A stretch of DNA of 64,000 nucleotides from Syngnathus acus (taxonomy: Eukaryota; Chordata; Actinopteri; Syngnathiformes; Syngnathidae). Under the pieces are notes generated by a model. That model did no database searches, had not been told where the DNA came from, and worked only from the letters and a program-made list of their open reading frames with translations. Positions 25,379-38,000 of this stretch are shown here, in pieces (within the stretch, counting starts at the first letter, position 1; every line of letters begins with the position of its first letter). Position numbers and translations under genes: made by a program. The stretch lies in assembly GCF_901709675.1 (NCBI RefSeq), contig NC_051090.1, positions 1,857,342 to 1,921,341 on the forward strand, in the 5' to 3' direction.

Positions 25379-26236
25379 CCGTATTTTCCGCCCTAAAAGG
25401 CGCACCGGGTTATAAGGCGCACCTTCAATGAACGGCCCATTTTAAAACTTTGTCCATATATAAGGCGCACCGGCTTATAAGGCGCATAAAATAGAAGCTA
25501 TACTGCATCAAACTGAGGTTGACTAGGGTTGCGGTATGCATCCACTAGCCAATAACCAACGAGCCCTCTGTAAACAATCGCGTTTCTCAAACGATCTCCT
25601 ATAAAATGATCAGAACTGACTAAAGTTCGATCTAACGCATTGGTACTACTTACCTATGTTTCCCTTCCATATCGATCCGTAGATTTACTCGAAACATTAA
25701 CAGAGCAGCCTATTTTGACATGAAATAGCCTGGTACGTATAGCAGCTATCGCAATAGCATTAGCCATCCGCAAAGTCTCACGAGCCTCAGCTCGCAATCT
25801 CCCATGAGCCTCAGCAAAGTGTAAACAATCGCGTTTCTCAAACGATCTCCTATAAAATGATCGGAACTGACTAAAGTTCGATCTAACGCATTGGTACTAC
25901 TTACCTATGTTTCCCTTCCATATCGATCCGTAGATTTACTCGAAACATTAACAGAGCAGCCTATTTTGACATGAAATAGCCTCGCGGGTACAACAGCTAT
26001 TCGGTGACGCCCCCTGACTACAGTTGCCGTAATGCTGGGAAGCGATGCGACCTTGTAATTTACTAGTCGTACTAAAACGTACTGAAACATTTTGGCAGAG
26101 CACTGTGTACAACCAGTATGGATCAACAAATTCATCAGTTGATCCATATATAAGGCGCACTGGCCTATAAGGCGCACTGTCAGCTTTTGAGAAAATTTTA
26201 GGTTTTTAGGTGCGCCTTTTAGGGCGGAAAATACGG
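25379..26236. mobile_element. 858-bp non-autonomous inverted-repeat element (MITE-like)
   Basis: The left end CCGTATTTTCCGCCCTAAAA and the right end are perfect inverted repeats for about 28 bp, or 32 bp counting the flanking ATTA/TAAT. Each end is bordered by TA, consistent with a TA target duplication. Beyond the ends the arms continue with the TATAAGGCGCACC motif typical of short DNA-transposon repeats common in fish genomes. There is no transposase ORF, so the element is non-autonomous. It contains a 162-bp direct duplication (separate entry). The TA duplication suggests a Tc1/mariner-type mobiliser, but the superfamily is not certain. Confidence 0.85.
25570..25982. repeat. 162-bp internal direct duplication within the mobile element
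   Basis: Copies at 25570-25731 and 25821-25982, spaced 251 bp start to start. I see a single difference, A at 25612 versus G at 25863. Both begin GTAAACAATCGCGTTTCTCA and end TGAAATAGCCT. The near identity indicates a recent duplication or conversion compared with the rest of the element. Confidence 0.92.
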
Positions 26237-26660
26237 TAATACATTAATAGCAATAATAAGAGAATAGTACAGATTGCTGCAGAATGAAGGAATTTATAAC
26301 TTTGAAAGGTGTGTGAATTTTTATTTTTCTGGTCTGTACCAAAAGTACTCATGTCAGCACATTGTATAAGTAGCAATCTGATGCCATTTTTCTCTGCCAC
26401 ACAGGTTTTTGTAGCTGGTCATCAAGGTGTCTTATCTACCTGTGCTTCGACATCCATCATTGGTCTATCATCAAGACAAAAGTCTCCGCGGAAAGAATAG
26501 AATCCGTTTCTCCTCAAAGACAAATCATTTGTCATCAAGTGACAATTGCTTTCTGTGAGCAGAAAGGCCAAGCATCATCTCCAGACCAACTCCCAATCGG
26601 TGCTCCCTCGGTGGGGGAGGGAGGCAAGGCAGTTAAACACTGTGCCTGTTCCCCACAGAG

Positions 26661-29014
26661 ATGAAGCTGCAGGCCGTCATGGAGAACCTGCACAGGCAGC
26701 AAAGGGCCAAGCTCTTGATGGAGCAGCAACTTCAGCAGCAAGCGGCCGTGCAGCACGCTCACGCCCGGCCAGGCGGAGGAGCGGCGGACCATTCTCGAAT
26801 CAGCCCGGCCCCCGAAGCCGAGCAGGCCCAGTTGGTGGCCCTGGCGGCCATGCGAGCGGCGGCGGCCGGCTTACAGAGGGTGTCGGAGCGCAGCAGCGGC
26901 AGCGAGGAGGAAGACGACGACAATGATGGAGAGGAACAGTACAAAGATATGATGGGGTCGGACGAGGAGGAACAAATGTAAGAATGAAATCGCTTGTGAC
27001 TTAAATGGTTTGTACCTCAATTCCACTTTTCCCATTGAAATGAATTGAAATATTATTCATTCGTTCCAGACACACCCCAAAAATAATTTTGATATCAGAG
27101 CATTTCAGGAAAACAACCATTTTGATGAATTTGCTTCCTCCTCGCAGCAAACAAAAGTGGGACGAGGAGGACTTTGAAGGCGAGATGGAAGAAGACTTTG
27201 ATGACGACCTCGCGGAAGAAGGTCTGCCCACAGGCCACAACGCGGTGGTGCCCGGCAAAGGTATCCTCCTGCTGCCCCACCGCCAGCTCCACCCTCACTC
27301 CCAGCTGCTGAAGGCTCGGCCCAGTGTTGACCAAGAGCCCCGCATCGCCATCTTGCCTCCCCACACCGCACACGGCCATCTCGGCCAAGACCACGGGGAG
27401 TGGACCTACGAGGAACAGTTCAGACAGGTAGGATTGCGTTCCCTGATCTGCGTGCAAAAAATTAGGGAATCTTTTTCATCTGAAGCCCCTTTGTATTCCA
27501 GTTTTCTCAATCTGAGCCATGATTATGATTTCGTTTTCACGCCAGTATTTTCTTTTTTATTTTGCTTTTCAGTATTGGCCCCAAAAAAAAACATGTCTGT
27601 CGATCACTAATCAAAACCATGTTGCTGACATAACTGCACAAAGTGAGAGATTCACAGCCACTCCCAAACAGGTGTTGATATAACTTAAATCCATTTTTGG
27701 GTGGGACACCTGACAATATGATGAAATATTTCCATATCATTGTGTTAGATCAATACGCCACCACTAATGTCAACTGAATGTAAGCACGGTCGAAAGACAA
27801 CAATGGTGTCAACTGAAAGTGCTCATTTTGTTCATGATGGAATTTTCCATTCCAAATAGACCCAGATAGACATTTGTATTGATTTACTTATGCGGTTATT
27901 TATTAATTTGAAACGTGTTGTAGCCCTTGACCACTATTTTTCCATGTCCTTTCCAAAACTTATACATCTCACTTCCGTATTGATACGTCAACTAAATTGA
28001 CGCTGTCTTCGCACCCAGCCTAAAATCATAAAACATACTTTGACAGAAACTCACATGTTTCTGACAACTCTTTTAGTCCACTGAACTATTTTTTGCCCTA
28101 CGTAAATGTGTACATGTCGACGCCAACGTACACGTGCTTTTCTTTGAACCCTAACCGCACTATCTGTAATTTGGAGCATAGCCTATGTCTTATGATTATA
28201 GCGTAGGCGGCGGCGTAACCCCTGTAAGACCTACCGCGCTTGTCTCGGCACTCCCTCTAACTCGGTGTGATGAATTAATGTCAGTTGGCAGCTTCTGTAC
28301 ATCAGGTTCAATATGTTTTTTTTTATCATAGCGTGTCAGTCAGCGGTTCAACTGTGTATCGAGACAGCCGGCATCTTGACTGACGAGATAGTGTTGATTT
28401 TAAAACTCCACCGTCACATGGCTCCGCCTGGAGAAACAAACAATGGCTCGATTAGATTTTTTATAAGATCTTAAAAAGTCTCTTTATTGCTTTAACGCAC
28501 AGAGTTTTGCAATCGTGGGAATAAAGCATTGCTGTCAGACCGGAGTGGGTCAGCCCTGTGATTATTGCTAACTGCAGATGTGACTAGTGATAATACCGTG
28601 GTGTGAATGTGCCATGTCTGTGTGAGTAAAGTTCAAATAACCTACCTGTGATAGTGGACGCATTTTTTATTTATTTTTTCTTCTTTTCTTCCCATGATAA
28701 TTCTAACCTCTGTCGTTTGGGCTGTGATTTAGGGAGCCTGTGTTTTGCGGTTTCTTCTAATCATGTCAAGTGAGGTCTGTAGTTAAATGTGCAGGCAAAT
28801 GTTTGTGGAATCCATTTTGGTTGTTAGTAGTCAATGCAAATGTATTGCCTTTTATACTCGGACAATATTTTTCAGCAGGTGTACATTTGATCTGGCCCAA
28901 TTGTGTTGACCCACATTGTTGTCCACATGCATCGTCATAGTACACGCATGACACTGTGGAAACTATGAAAGCCTGTATTTATTTTATTATTATTTATATA
29001 TATTATAATATATA

Positions 29015-29047
<33 letters not shown>

Positions 29048-32000
29048 ATATTATTATTTATTTATTTGAGTCATATTGGTTATGAAAAAAAGCACTTTAC
29101 TGCACCTAAAAACGACTTATTGCTTACAGTTCATGATTTAATGTTTAGGTTGAGCACTTAGGTGGGGGGGGGGGCACTGGGTGGAGAGGAAAGAGTTAAA
29201 GCTGTTTAGTTTATTTTTGGGCTGGTGGGTGGAGGCTGCTGGAATGTGCCTGAGGCAGGGTGATAATGTGGCCATTGGAACCTCAAATCCTCGGCAGAAA
29301 ACGTATGTGGCTCTATCAGTCCACAGCAGTTGGGAGCGCTTCCAAAGCAAACCGTCTTCTCTTTAAAGTATTGTAGCCGTTTGTCACACATGATGTCAAC
29401 TGACAAGGGAAAAGAAATGGCTGACAAACTGCGGCAAGAACGGGACCATTTACTTTATCGTAATGAGATAGGATTGGACTTTAATGAAAAGATTATATTA
29501 AATCCAGCAATAAGTCAAATCAAATTGAAAAATAAAGGCAAGTGTTATGGTTGGCCGTTTATGATCGACTGCTTTTGGCTGTTCATATGTTGATGGATTG
29601 CATGAGGGCTAGCAGCGGTAATTGTGGTAAAAGTAACAATCAGATACTTCCCATAAAAAAAATGTCTGGCTCTAATGTGCAAAGCCAGGATTTTCTCAAA
29701 TCATCCTTTTTGGAAATCGAATGAGTTATTAAAATATTTCATGATAAATAATAGTCATTTGTGAAATATTCATATGATTAATACTTCTAAACCTAACCCT
29801 TCTCCAGTCCCAGGCACTATTTTTGTTTTGACAGCATGCGAGGGCCTGTCATTAGCAGAGGTCACCCTCAGTGCTGCCTCAGCCGAACTATGCGTGCGCA
29901 GCTTCAGAGTGGTGACCACCAATGACTTTGGCACTCAGATTTTGAAAAATATTTATTTTCAATACATTCCTTATTCTAATGTGCATTCCCACAGCTTTCA
30001 CAATGACTACAAACAGAAATGCTGAGCGTGCAAATACGCGCTCGGTGTTGCCAAATTTGTGACGCGCCTAACCCTCAAGCAGCAACTATTTAGAACAAAA
30101 CAAAAATGCTTGTGATTTTCATTCCCGCTAAAAAACGGGTGGATGAGTGGAATCTTTTGCTGATTATTTTGCAGCCGAAGGAAGGGCAATCTGAGTCGAT
30201 GGTGCTAAACATTGCCAAAGACATACGTTATCTTTTGCAGAAGCAGTGACTTATTGACATGATGGAAACTTTCGACCCAAGGTTTGTTCTTTCCCTCTCC
30301 TGTATAATTCTATAGTAAGGGGAAAAAAAGAATGTGAGCGAGCGAGAAGGCCTTCGGATTTGCTCTTCGGTTTTACCGTTTGATTGTTCTGTAATTTTCT
30401 CAAGAAACAAAAAATCAATGCTTATTAAAAAGAAAAAAAAGACTTTGTTGGGTATCAGGAGGAATAAAGCAAATTCCATAAGGGAAAAAATAAGCAAAAA
30501 TATTTGTATCTATTCTCATTTGCTTTTTCCTTTAACCAAAGGGTAAAAAAAAAAAAAATCAATAGAAACTGGAATTCAGTTTTTTGTTTGCCGTTTGTTT
30601 GAAAGCCCTAACGGGCAGCCCTGATCTACAAAAAAACAGGTCCTTGACCCATTATGTGTCATCGGGTTGAGGACCAACAGATCTATAACGGTAAATAATA
30701 GTGTGCAACTCTGAGCTCCACATGAACACACCATAGAATTTGGATCGATATGTAGCCTCGTCCACGTTTATTGCTCAAGTTTGTCCTTATTTTTCGAGGT
30801 AATCTTTGTGACTCAAATGAGTTGAATCTTTTTTCCCTTCATTTTGGGTTCACTTGATTTTGTATCAACTTCAGCCCTGCACAAAAAAAAAAAAAAGGTG
30901 CATGCCCCCTTAATAAGCGGTATTCTCATCAGGTCCAAAAGGTTCAGAGGCCAGGCGGCGCCTTTGAAGTTAGTCTGTGTGGGCCTTAAACAGCAGCAGC
31001 AGCAGGGCAGATGGAGCCCAGATGGACAGTAAAGAAGGGATGTCTTTAAAAATTCATGGCACTCACCATGATCAGGGTGAGTGGAGGGCATTTGGCATTA
31101 AACATTAAATTGCTCAAACACACACGCATTGTGAAAGGGGGGGATGGGGTCGACTGGGCCGACAGGAAGTAGAGTTTGAATGAGAGCCAAGTGGGAGCGA
31201 CACTTATTGGGATTGCCTGTCGGCTTTTTTGCTGATACAGCTGTCCAAGAAGTGTTTGTTGGCCTGAAGTTTGCTCGGAATCCTTTCGTTCTGTCTTATA
31301 TATCGTTATTTATATAATTATATTTACAATTATAATTTTATTGATCTATATTATTTATATGTATGAATTTATTTATTATTTATATCATTATATTTATAAT
31401 TTTATGTAAATATATATATATATAACTCATTGGATCATGTTATTTATGTATCTAATACAAATGTCATTGTAATTTGTAATTATTCGACACACAATTGGAG
31501 AATTAAAGCTGCAACCCTCGGATAATTGCTAAATGATTGAACTCTAATCATTGAGCAGTGGTATGGATTTAACAAAAGGAAAACAAGGTTTAATGGCTAT
31601 TGTTTGTGTGCTGAAAAACAAAAGGCTGCAAAACAAAGGCAGCACGGGAGGCCTTGTGACAGTATTCCTGTTCAAGGAGGGAGGGAGGGGAGGGGAGGGG
31701 AGGGGCGCGGGTGCAGCTGAAGAAAAAGAAGCTGGCTTAGGAGCAACAAAACGACAGCCGGTTGGCGTCGAGCTTTGAAGCCACGCCAAGTAGTGTGTGT
31801 AATACAAGGTCGTTTGAACCGCGTGCAGTGTTGTGATGTTGATGTCAAGAACTGTGCAAACAACTCGTATGACAGGGAAAGGGAGGTGGAAGCAGGAATA
31901 GAAACAAAGATTAGGTCAAGTTGGAGTCCACCTCATTTTTGGTTTTGATATTAAATTTAAAAAATCGCAATTCCCATCCCTGACAGGAAAAGAGGAATTT

Positions 32001-35000
32001 CTCGAGCAATAGCAAGCATTGTTTTTCCCACCGCATTGTGTGAGATGTGTATTTTCTCACCAAACAAGGGTGCTCGCTTGCCTTCTCGCCTTTTGTCATA
32101 ATACAAGGCTGGAAGTCGCGTGAATGCACCGAGCTGACATCCAAACAAAAGTTGCGTGGTTTCATACAATGACCCAGATAAAGGCATTCATTTGAACTCA
32201 AGTGTTGGAATAGAAATATTGCCTTCAGATGTCCCTGAAAAGGTGGCGTGTATTGAAAGCATTAAGTCTTGAAAGAATCAATTAAGTGCTGGGTCAGACA
32301 TTGAAATTCTTGGCCAAGTGTTTTCAAGGTCGGAACGGTTCTTTTGTGCAAAATGTCACCGGACTTGAGAGCAGAAAATAGACAGCGTGTCTTCAATACT
32401 GCTGCACAATGAAAAGCCCTAAAAGGATGAAACTTTTCATTGTCGCAAAGGAACCCATTAGGTGTTGGGTCCATAATTGTCAAGGCAAGGTGTTGGCACT
32501 ACACGCACACACACACACACACACACACGTGTGCACAGACTCACACATTCACTTTTCTTTCACAACATACTCACGTTTTCCTCTATATGATGTATAAAAT
32601 TGAAACAAATGTAAATATCAAATATCTAAAAAAAATATCAAAAATAAATAGCAATTTTTTTTTATTTTCATATGGGGAAGAAAAACTATTAAAAACTACC
32701 TGGCCCTGTTTAGAAAAATAAGTATTTAATAATAAGATAGGATTGAACGATTGAAAATAAGTATTTAATAATAAGCATTAAATAAACTTACCATTTAAAA
32801 AAAATATTTGGTTTGTCTGATATTTAGATTTATTTTTTAATCTAATTTATTTTTAATAAAATATCGTACATCCTGTTTTAGGTTTTTTTGTGCGCACATG
32901 CACGTGTAGGACAAATTGAGGGGTTGCTTTTGGGGGAAATTGCAGAGCCCCCCCACCTATTGATTAGTGGTGGGCTTGGCGATATGGCCACAACATTTTC
33001 ATCTTTGATGAGCTCCATAGATACAAGGCCTCCATGCGGGCTGGGTGGGCCAGATATGGTTTAAAGGCCTGGGCTGTCAACCATTAAACTCAGCGCACTG
33101 CTCATCTATCACTCTGAGTGACAGTGTAACCAAAACCTCCGTTTTTCAGCCCTCCTGGCTTCGATTAAATATCTCCCCGAATGTCTTCATCTCGTTTGCA
33201 TCGGTGCCCTTTGACAGACATTCCCGCTGTCTGCTTTGCATTGTCGCTCGCTTGCCTGGGAATAAATAACTTCATCAAAGAAGTGGAAATGAATGATTAT
33301 ATATTACGTACTCGTTGGCTTGAAAAATCCACACGGATAGTTGACGACTAGATTATACTGAAGAGTTGCGGTTCTTGCGCTTGGCCTTGCCCGAGTTTTG
33401 GCCTCTACGATTGGGATGCACGTCGTCAGCGTTTGGAAAAGATTGCCCGCAGATACAAAACGTCTGGTTCTCGCGGCCTGGGAAAGCTGGTTTCTATTTA
33501 TTTCTGATCCTTATCCAAATCTACAAACCTGCTATCTGAACGGTAGTGTGGCGGCGGAATGTAAGCACGTCATGCACCCGTCTCGATTGTTACGAACCAA
33601 GCTCCGTCTTTGACAGAGCTTGTTTGTCTTCGGCCGGTGCCTCGGTTCCTCGCACTCAGTCGATGCGCTTGAATTTATGAGGTCAGCCGGTCACTGCGGC
33701 TTATGATGCGTTTGATCCCGCCTGTCAATAACACAATGTTGAATGCCACTGCAGTAAAACAGATCTATTGTGGCTGTTAATTGTGTTCCCGAAGTGGGGG
33801 GAGGCTAGTATGGCGAGTTGTCGAGAGCGGACATGGATGGATTCATTATTGATGTCACCCTATGGAGACACGTATGAAATGCTGCCGTTCTTTCGCATTT
33901 TACATCTGAGGTCTACTACAGAAACGGCAGCTGTTTTTGTACCAACCTTATTTCAAGGTATCGGTACTTGCGACGGGGGACCGATAACAGTAACGGTCTC
34001 CCTGTTATGACCATTTCACCAACTAGAACAGGAAGAAAATGACCATTGTCATGCAATTTTAACGTAAATTTGTCACATTAGGATATATACTTTCTTTAAA
34101 ATGGTCTGTCACTGTTTTTGGTGGGAATTGTATGTATCGAAAGTACTAGTGGTATCGGTACGTGGTATCGGTGACTAAAATGTTAAAATTCCCGTAAGAC
34201 AAACACATACTAAATACAAACGCGGCAGGCTTTTTAGAATGTTCTATAATCACATTGTAACTTTAGTAACACAAATACAATTGAATGAGCCTTATAAGTC
34301 AGGCTCTCATAATAAGTCTTTCACTGCTGCTGCCTTGTTCTTACTGAACTCAATAATATTGAACAATCGTGTTTTAGTCTTCCTCATAACTTGAGCCTTG
34401 ACTAATAGACTTAAGCCTACTGTGCTGTATGTTCTATGGATCAAAGAATATTTTGGGTGCTTCCATAAAATGGCTGTTGCCTGATACAATGCACTGTTTG
34501 AAAATGGCTGATCACGTGTCCACGGGCTGTATCAACTCGCCGACCTGGACCCCTTCTAGTCAGCATTCCCCCTCCCCCGCTTTTATGAGTCACTTAGTTT
34601 ACTTATTGCGCTTGTCTTTTCCACAATCTATTCCTTCTTCATTCCAGAGAAGCATGGCTTCCTGTTAAATGGCGGCTAAAACAACTTCTCATGAACAGAC
34701 TTTGATTAGCAAATGGAGTAACAGGTTCTGCGTCAACATTTCTTTTTTTTTTTTTCACAATATCTGGTTTCTGTTGAGCAACAAGCACAGTATAGACGTT
34801 GTTTATGCGTATGCAAATCACATCTGCTGTGTCGGTTGGTTACCAGCAATTATGCAACTTAATCACTCGAGTCATTGCAAGAGCGTTCGTTGACTTGATG
34901 TTCAGATGGCAATGATGCGTTACTATGACTTTAGTCAGCGTTTAGTCATATCCTATTATGAGTGTAAAACATCAACCACCTGTGTAACATTTTTTTTTTT

Positions 35001-38000
35001 TTCCCCCAAGTTGACAATTTTTATAAGAGAGGGAAAACATCAGTTAGCCTTCTCAAAAGAAATAACGACTATAGTGCAGTGACTCATTGAAAGCATTTTA
35101 TTACAGACTGGAATGTTTCTGTGAAAGCGGTTTGAGTTTGTCAGATGTTTATTTTGACTTGAATAAAGTCAAAAGTGCTCTAACGTGTTCGGGTGGGTTT
35201 TATTGGATGGGCTCTGCCTACCTCAAGTTCCATCTTGTACTTTGGTGGTTATCATGATGTAACGTAAAAGTTGCAAGGCTCTGATTTTTTTTTATTTTAT
35301 TTTTTAAGAAAAGATTACACATTAAAACGAAGTCACCCACCCCTGATGGAGAGTCGATACTCCACTCTCCTCTGGATTTTGGTTTTGTGTTGCAAGGCCC
35401 TTATTATGTGTTATGTGACACTTGTCTGCCGCTGGCTTACTAGCATCCATTTGCATTAACAGTGGAGCAAACCCTCCCCCTTGCACGGAAATAAATCCCC
35501 TCCCTCCTCAAACAGTATTGCTTTCCACCAGCAACAGGCTGCTCCGTACATGGTTATACTAATTATTTTTCATCATAAACCCACTTTGATTTGTCTCCTC
35601 ATAATTTATCAACAGAAGGCCAGTTGCTGACCTATGTGTTTTTTTTTTATGACAATCAATTCTTTCAGGGCCGATTCCAAGCAATACCAGTTGGCCCAGT
35701 TTGTGGTTTTTCGAGTTTCACCTTGTTTATCTGAATAGCAGAGCTTTAATCCAGGAAGGGCCCCCAACCAACCCCCTGCTCACACATTACAAACATGAAA
35801 ACCATACAGTAAGCCTACACCGACCACACCCAGCTCTGCCTGCTGAGGTATTTATATGAGTGTAGGTGGGGGCAATTGAGCTATAATGTATATTTAAAAA
35901 AAAAAAAAAGATCCATTCTAACAGCAGTGCACATGGAAAACTAAACGAGAAACAGACAAAGAGGAAGTAAAAGGGGCCGTCGATAAAGAGACCAGTAGAA
36001 CTAGATGATTAAACAGTCAGGCGGGCAGTTTAATGAGTATTTTAGTGTTGAGAAAAAGCAAAATGTTGGGTGTGACGTTGCTCCTACAGGTTGAACAGGA
36101 TCCTAACGGCTTATATTTGGTCAAACAGGTCCCATTTGGGTTGATTTTTTTTTGTCTTGTGGAATTCTGTTCTAACTGAAGCATCGTCAATAACCAATAC
36201 GATCCATCTTAAAGTAAAATGCATTCAGTTATGTCAAGCTATTTTCACTCAATTTGATCTGCTATCTAAAATAATTTTCCCAATTTTTTCCTAATTATAT
36301 CAAGAACATTTGAGCAGATACCCATTTATATCTACAAATGTCATTACTCGGCCATAAGGCCACTGGCCCATTACAAGTCACTGCTTTTCAATTAGGAGCA
36401 TCATTAGCGTCCAAAAATGTCACAATTATGAAATGATCAGGCGTTCTATAATCAAGGTGTGTCAAAACCACATCCACATTCTTAATAAATGACAACACTG
36501 CTCCTGCTGTCCTATTTACAGTACATAGACTTGGAGACACAATAGGACATCCAAAGATAAATAATCCAATTAATATTCAATCATTTGTGTCTTGAGTTGT
36601 TCATGTAAATTTGCTTATTGCGTTGTTTTTTTTAGTTTGTGTTCCTCTAGCAGTGCACGAAAGACGCATGACATACTTCCCATCAATATGTACTCAAGAG
36701 AGTCACAGTCGAACCAGCAGCCACTTGGGAAATATTTGTTTGTCCGATAAAGAGAGGAAAGGATGTAGAGCAAATAAAGAATAGTTCTGAAGGGGGGGCA
36801 AGGAGGTCATTTCCAAGATTTATGGTGCGGCACTTCACAAAATGCATGCATCCTGTAATTAAAACTCCCCCCTTGTCTCCAGCAGCCCTGTACATTAGCA
36901 GGAATCCCCCCACCATCTCATTTAGGTCCATTCAATCCAGCAAAGCACAAATGCACACACACACACACATGCAAGATAATAAGATCTGATGGCAGCTTGA
37001 AGTCTCTAATGAGGGCTGAATGCTACAATGAGGGGCAGTCTGTTACTGGTTAGAGGCCACTTGTGTCACACCCCTACACAAGTTCAGCTGTAGGAGCTTT
37101 TCATTTCCTCTCAGTGGCCAGCGCAAAACACGTAACTCCATGTACGGTGCCATCGCTTGTGTCGTTTTGTTGCTGTCGCTGACACGTTTGGTTTTAATTA
37201 ACGGCTAACTTTGCAGGTCAGGAGATTAAAAATAAATAAAGTGCAGAGTGGAGTTGGTATTGACGTAATGGCCTTGTTTAATTATATTATATTATATTAT
37301 ATTATATTATATTATATTATATTATATTATATTATATTATATTATATTATATTATATTATATTATATTATATTATATTATAATTTCTATTTCAGAGTATG
37401 TTGTAGGCCGTTTGGTTTAAAAAAAAAAAAAAGGATTCATTGATCAGCAGAATAGTTACTAAAAGATTAATTTTCTATCAGTTGGGAAATCAATAGTCAT
37501 TTCAGCTGTGGGCCCTAATGGTGAGTTGTGTCATGCATGTCCAGAGGTTAATGTCATCCTGTGGCGGTTGTTCTCAGATGCAATATAAGGGTCAATCTGA
37601 GGCTCCCGTCCCCTTCGTGGTGCCATATAAATTTTATGATCAATCCCAGTTCCCAAGCCAAACTGGAACAGAAAAACAACTACAAGCTTTGTACTTCCCC
37701 GAATGGGCACCTGACTTTTCCTGCAAACTTTCACTGAACTTTCCGGCACTTCATTGTCTCTCTTTGTATGAATGAATGCAGACTGGGTTGTTTTTCATAT
37801 TAGAAAACTTGCTAGAATCCATTTTTTTTGTTTAGTCTGCTCACTATCCTTTCGAGGTACATAGTAGTATTTTATAAATACAAAAACTCATCTAAGTGAT
37901 CCTTCTTTCCACAGCTGTATGAACTGGATGGAGACCCAAAGAGGAAAGAGTTTCTGGATGACCTCTTCAGCTTCATGCAGAAAAGAGGTAAGGTCAATGT

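Larger units (their letters stand above)
16476..26658. other. gene-free interval upstream of / first intron of arid3a
   Basis: About 10 kb with no convincing coding exon on either strand. It must contain the arid3a promoter and at least one untranslated exon, because a TTCCCCACAG acceptor sits two bases before the arid3a ATG. Human 19p13.3 has KISS1R between R3HDM4 and ARID3A, but I see no seven-transmembrane receptor exons here. Contents: homopolymers, a C/G-rich hairpin near 17.7 kb, short tandem repeats, an inverted-repeat mobile element at 25.4-26.2 kb, and some dense non-repetitive stretches (for example 22245-22440) that could be conserved non-coding DNA. Confidence 0.6.
27428..37914 (+). 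other. arid3a: large second intron of arid3a
   Basis: A 10.5-kb intron between exon 2 (ending in WTYEEQFRQ) and exon 3 (starting LYELDGDPK). It contains several microsatellites, AT-rich patches at 31.3-31.4 and 32.6-32.9 kb, and runs of complex, non-repetitive sequence. I see no coding exons. Confidence 0.85.

Noticed and set aside
16476-26640. Possible kiss1r gene between r3hdm4 and arid3a, by analogy with human
   Set aside because: No exon with seven-transmembrane receptor motifs was visible on either strand.
37211-37420. 69-codon frame rich in Tyr/Ile
   Set aside because: It is the translation of the ATTAT microsatellite.
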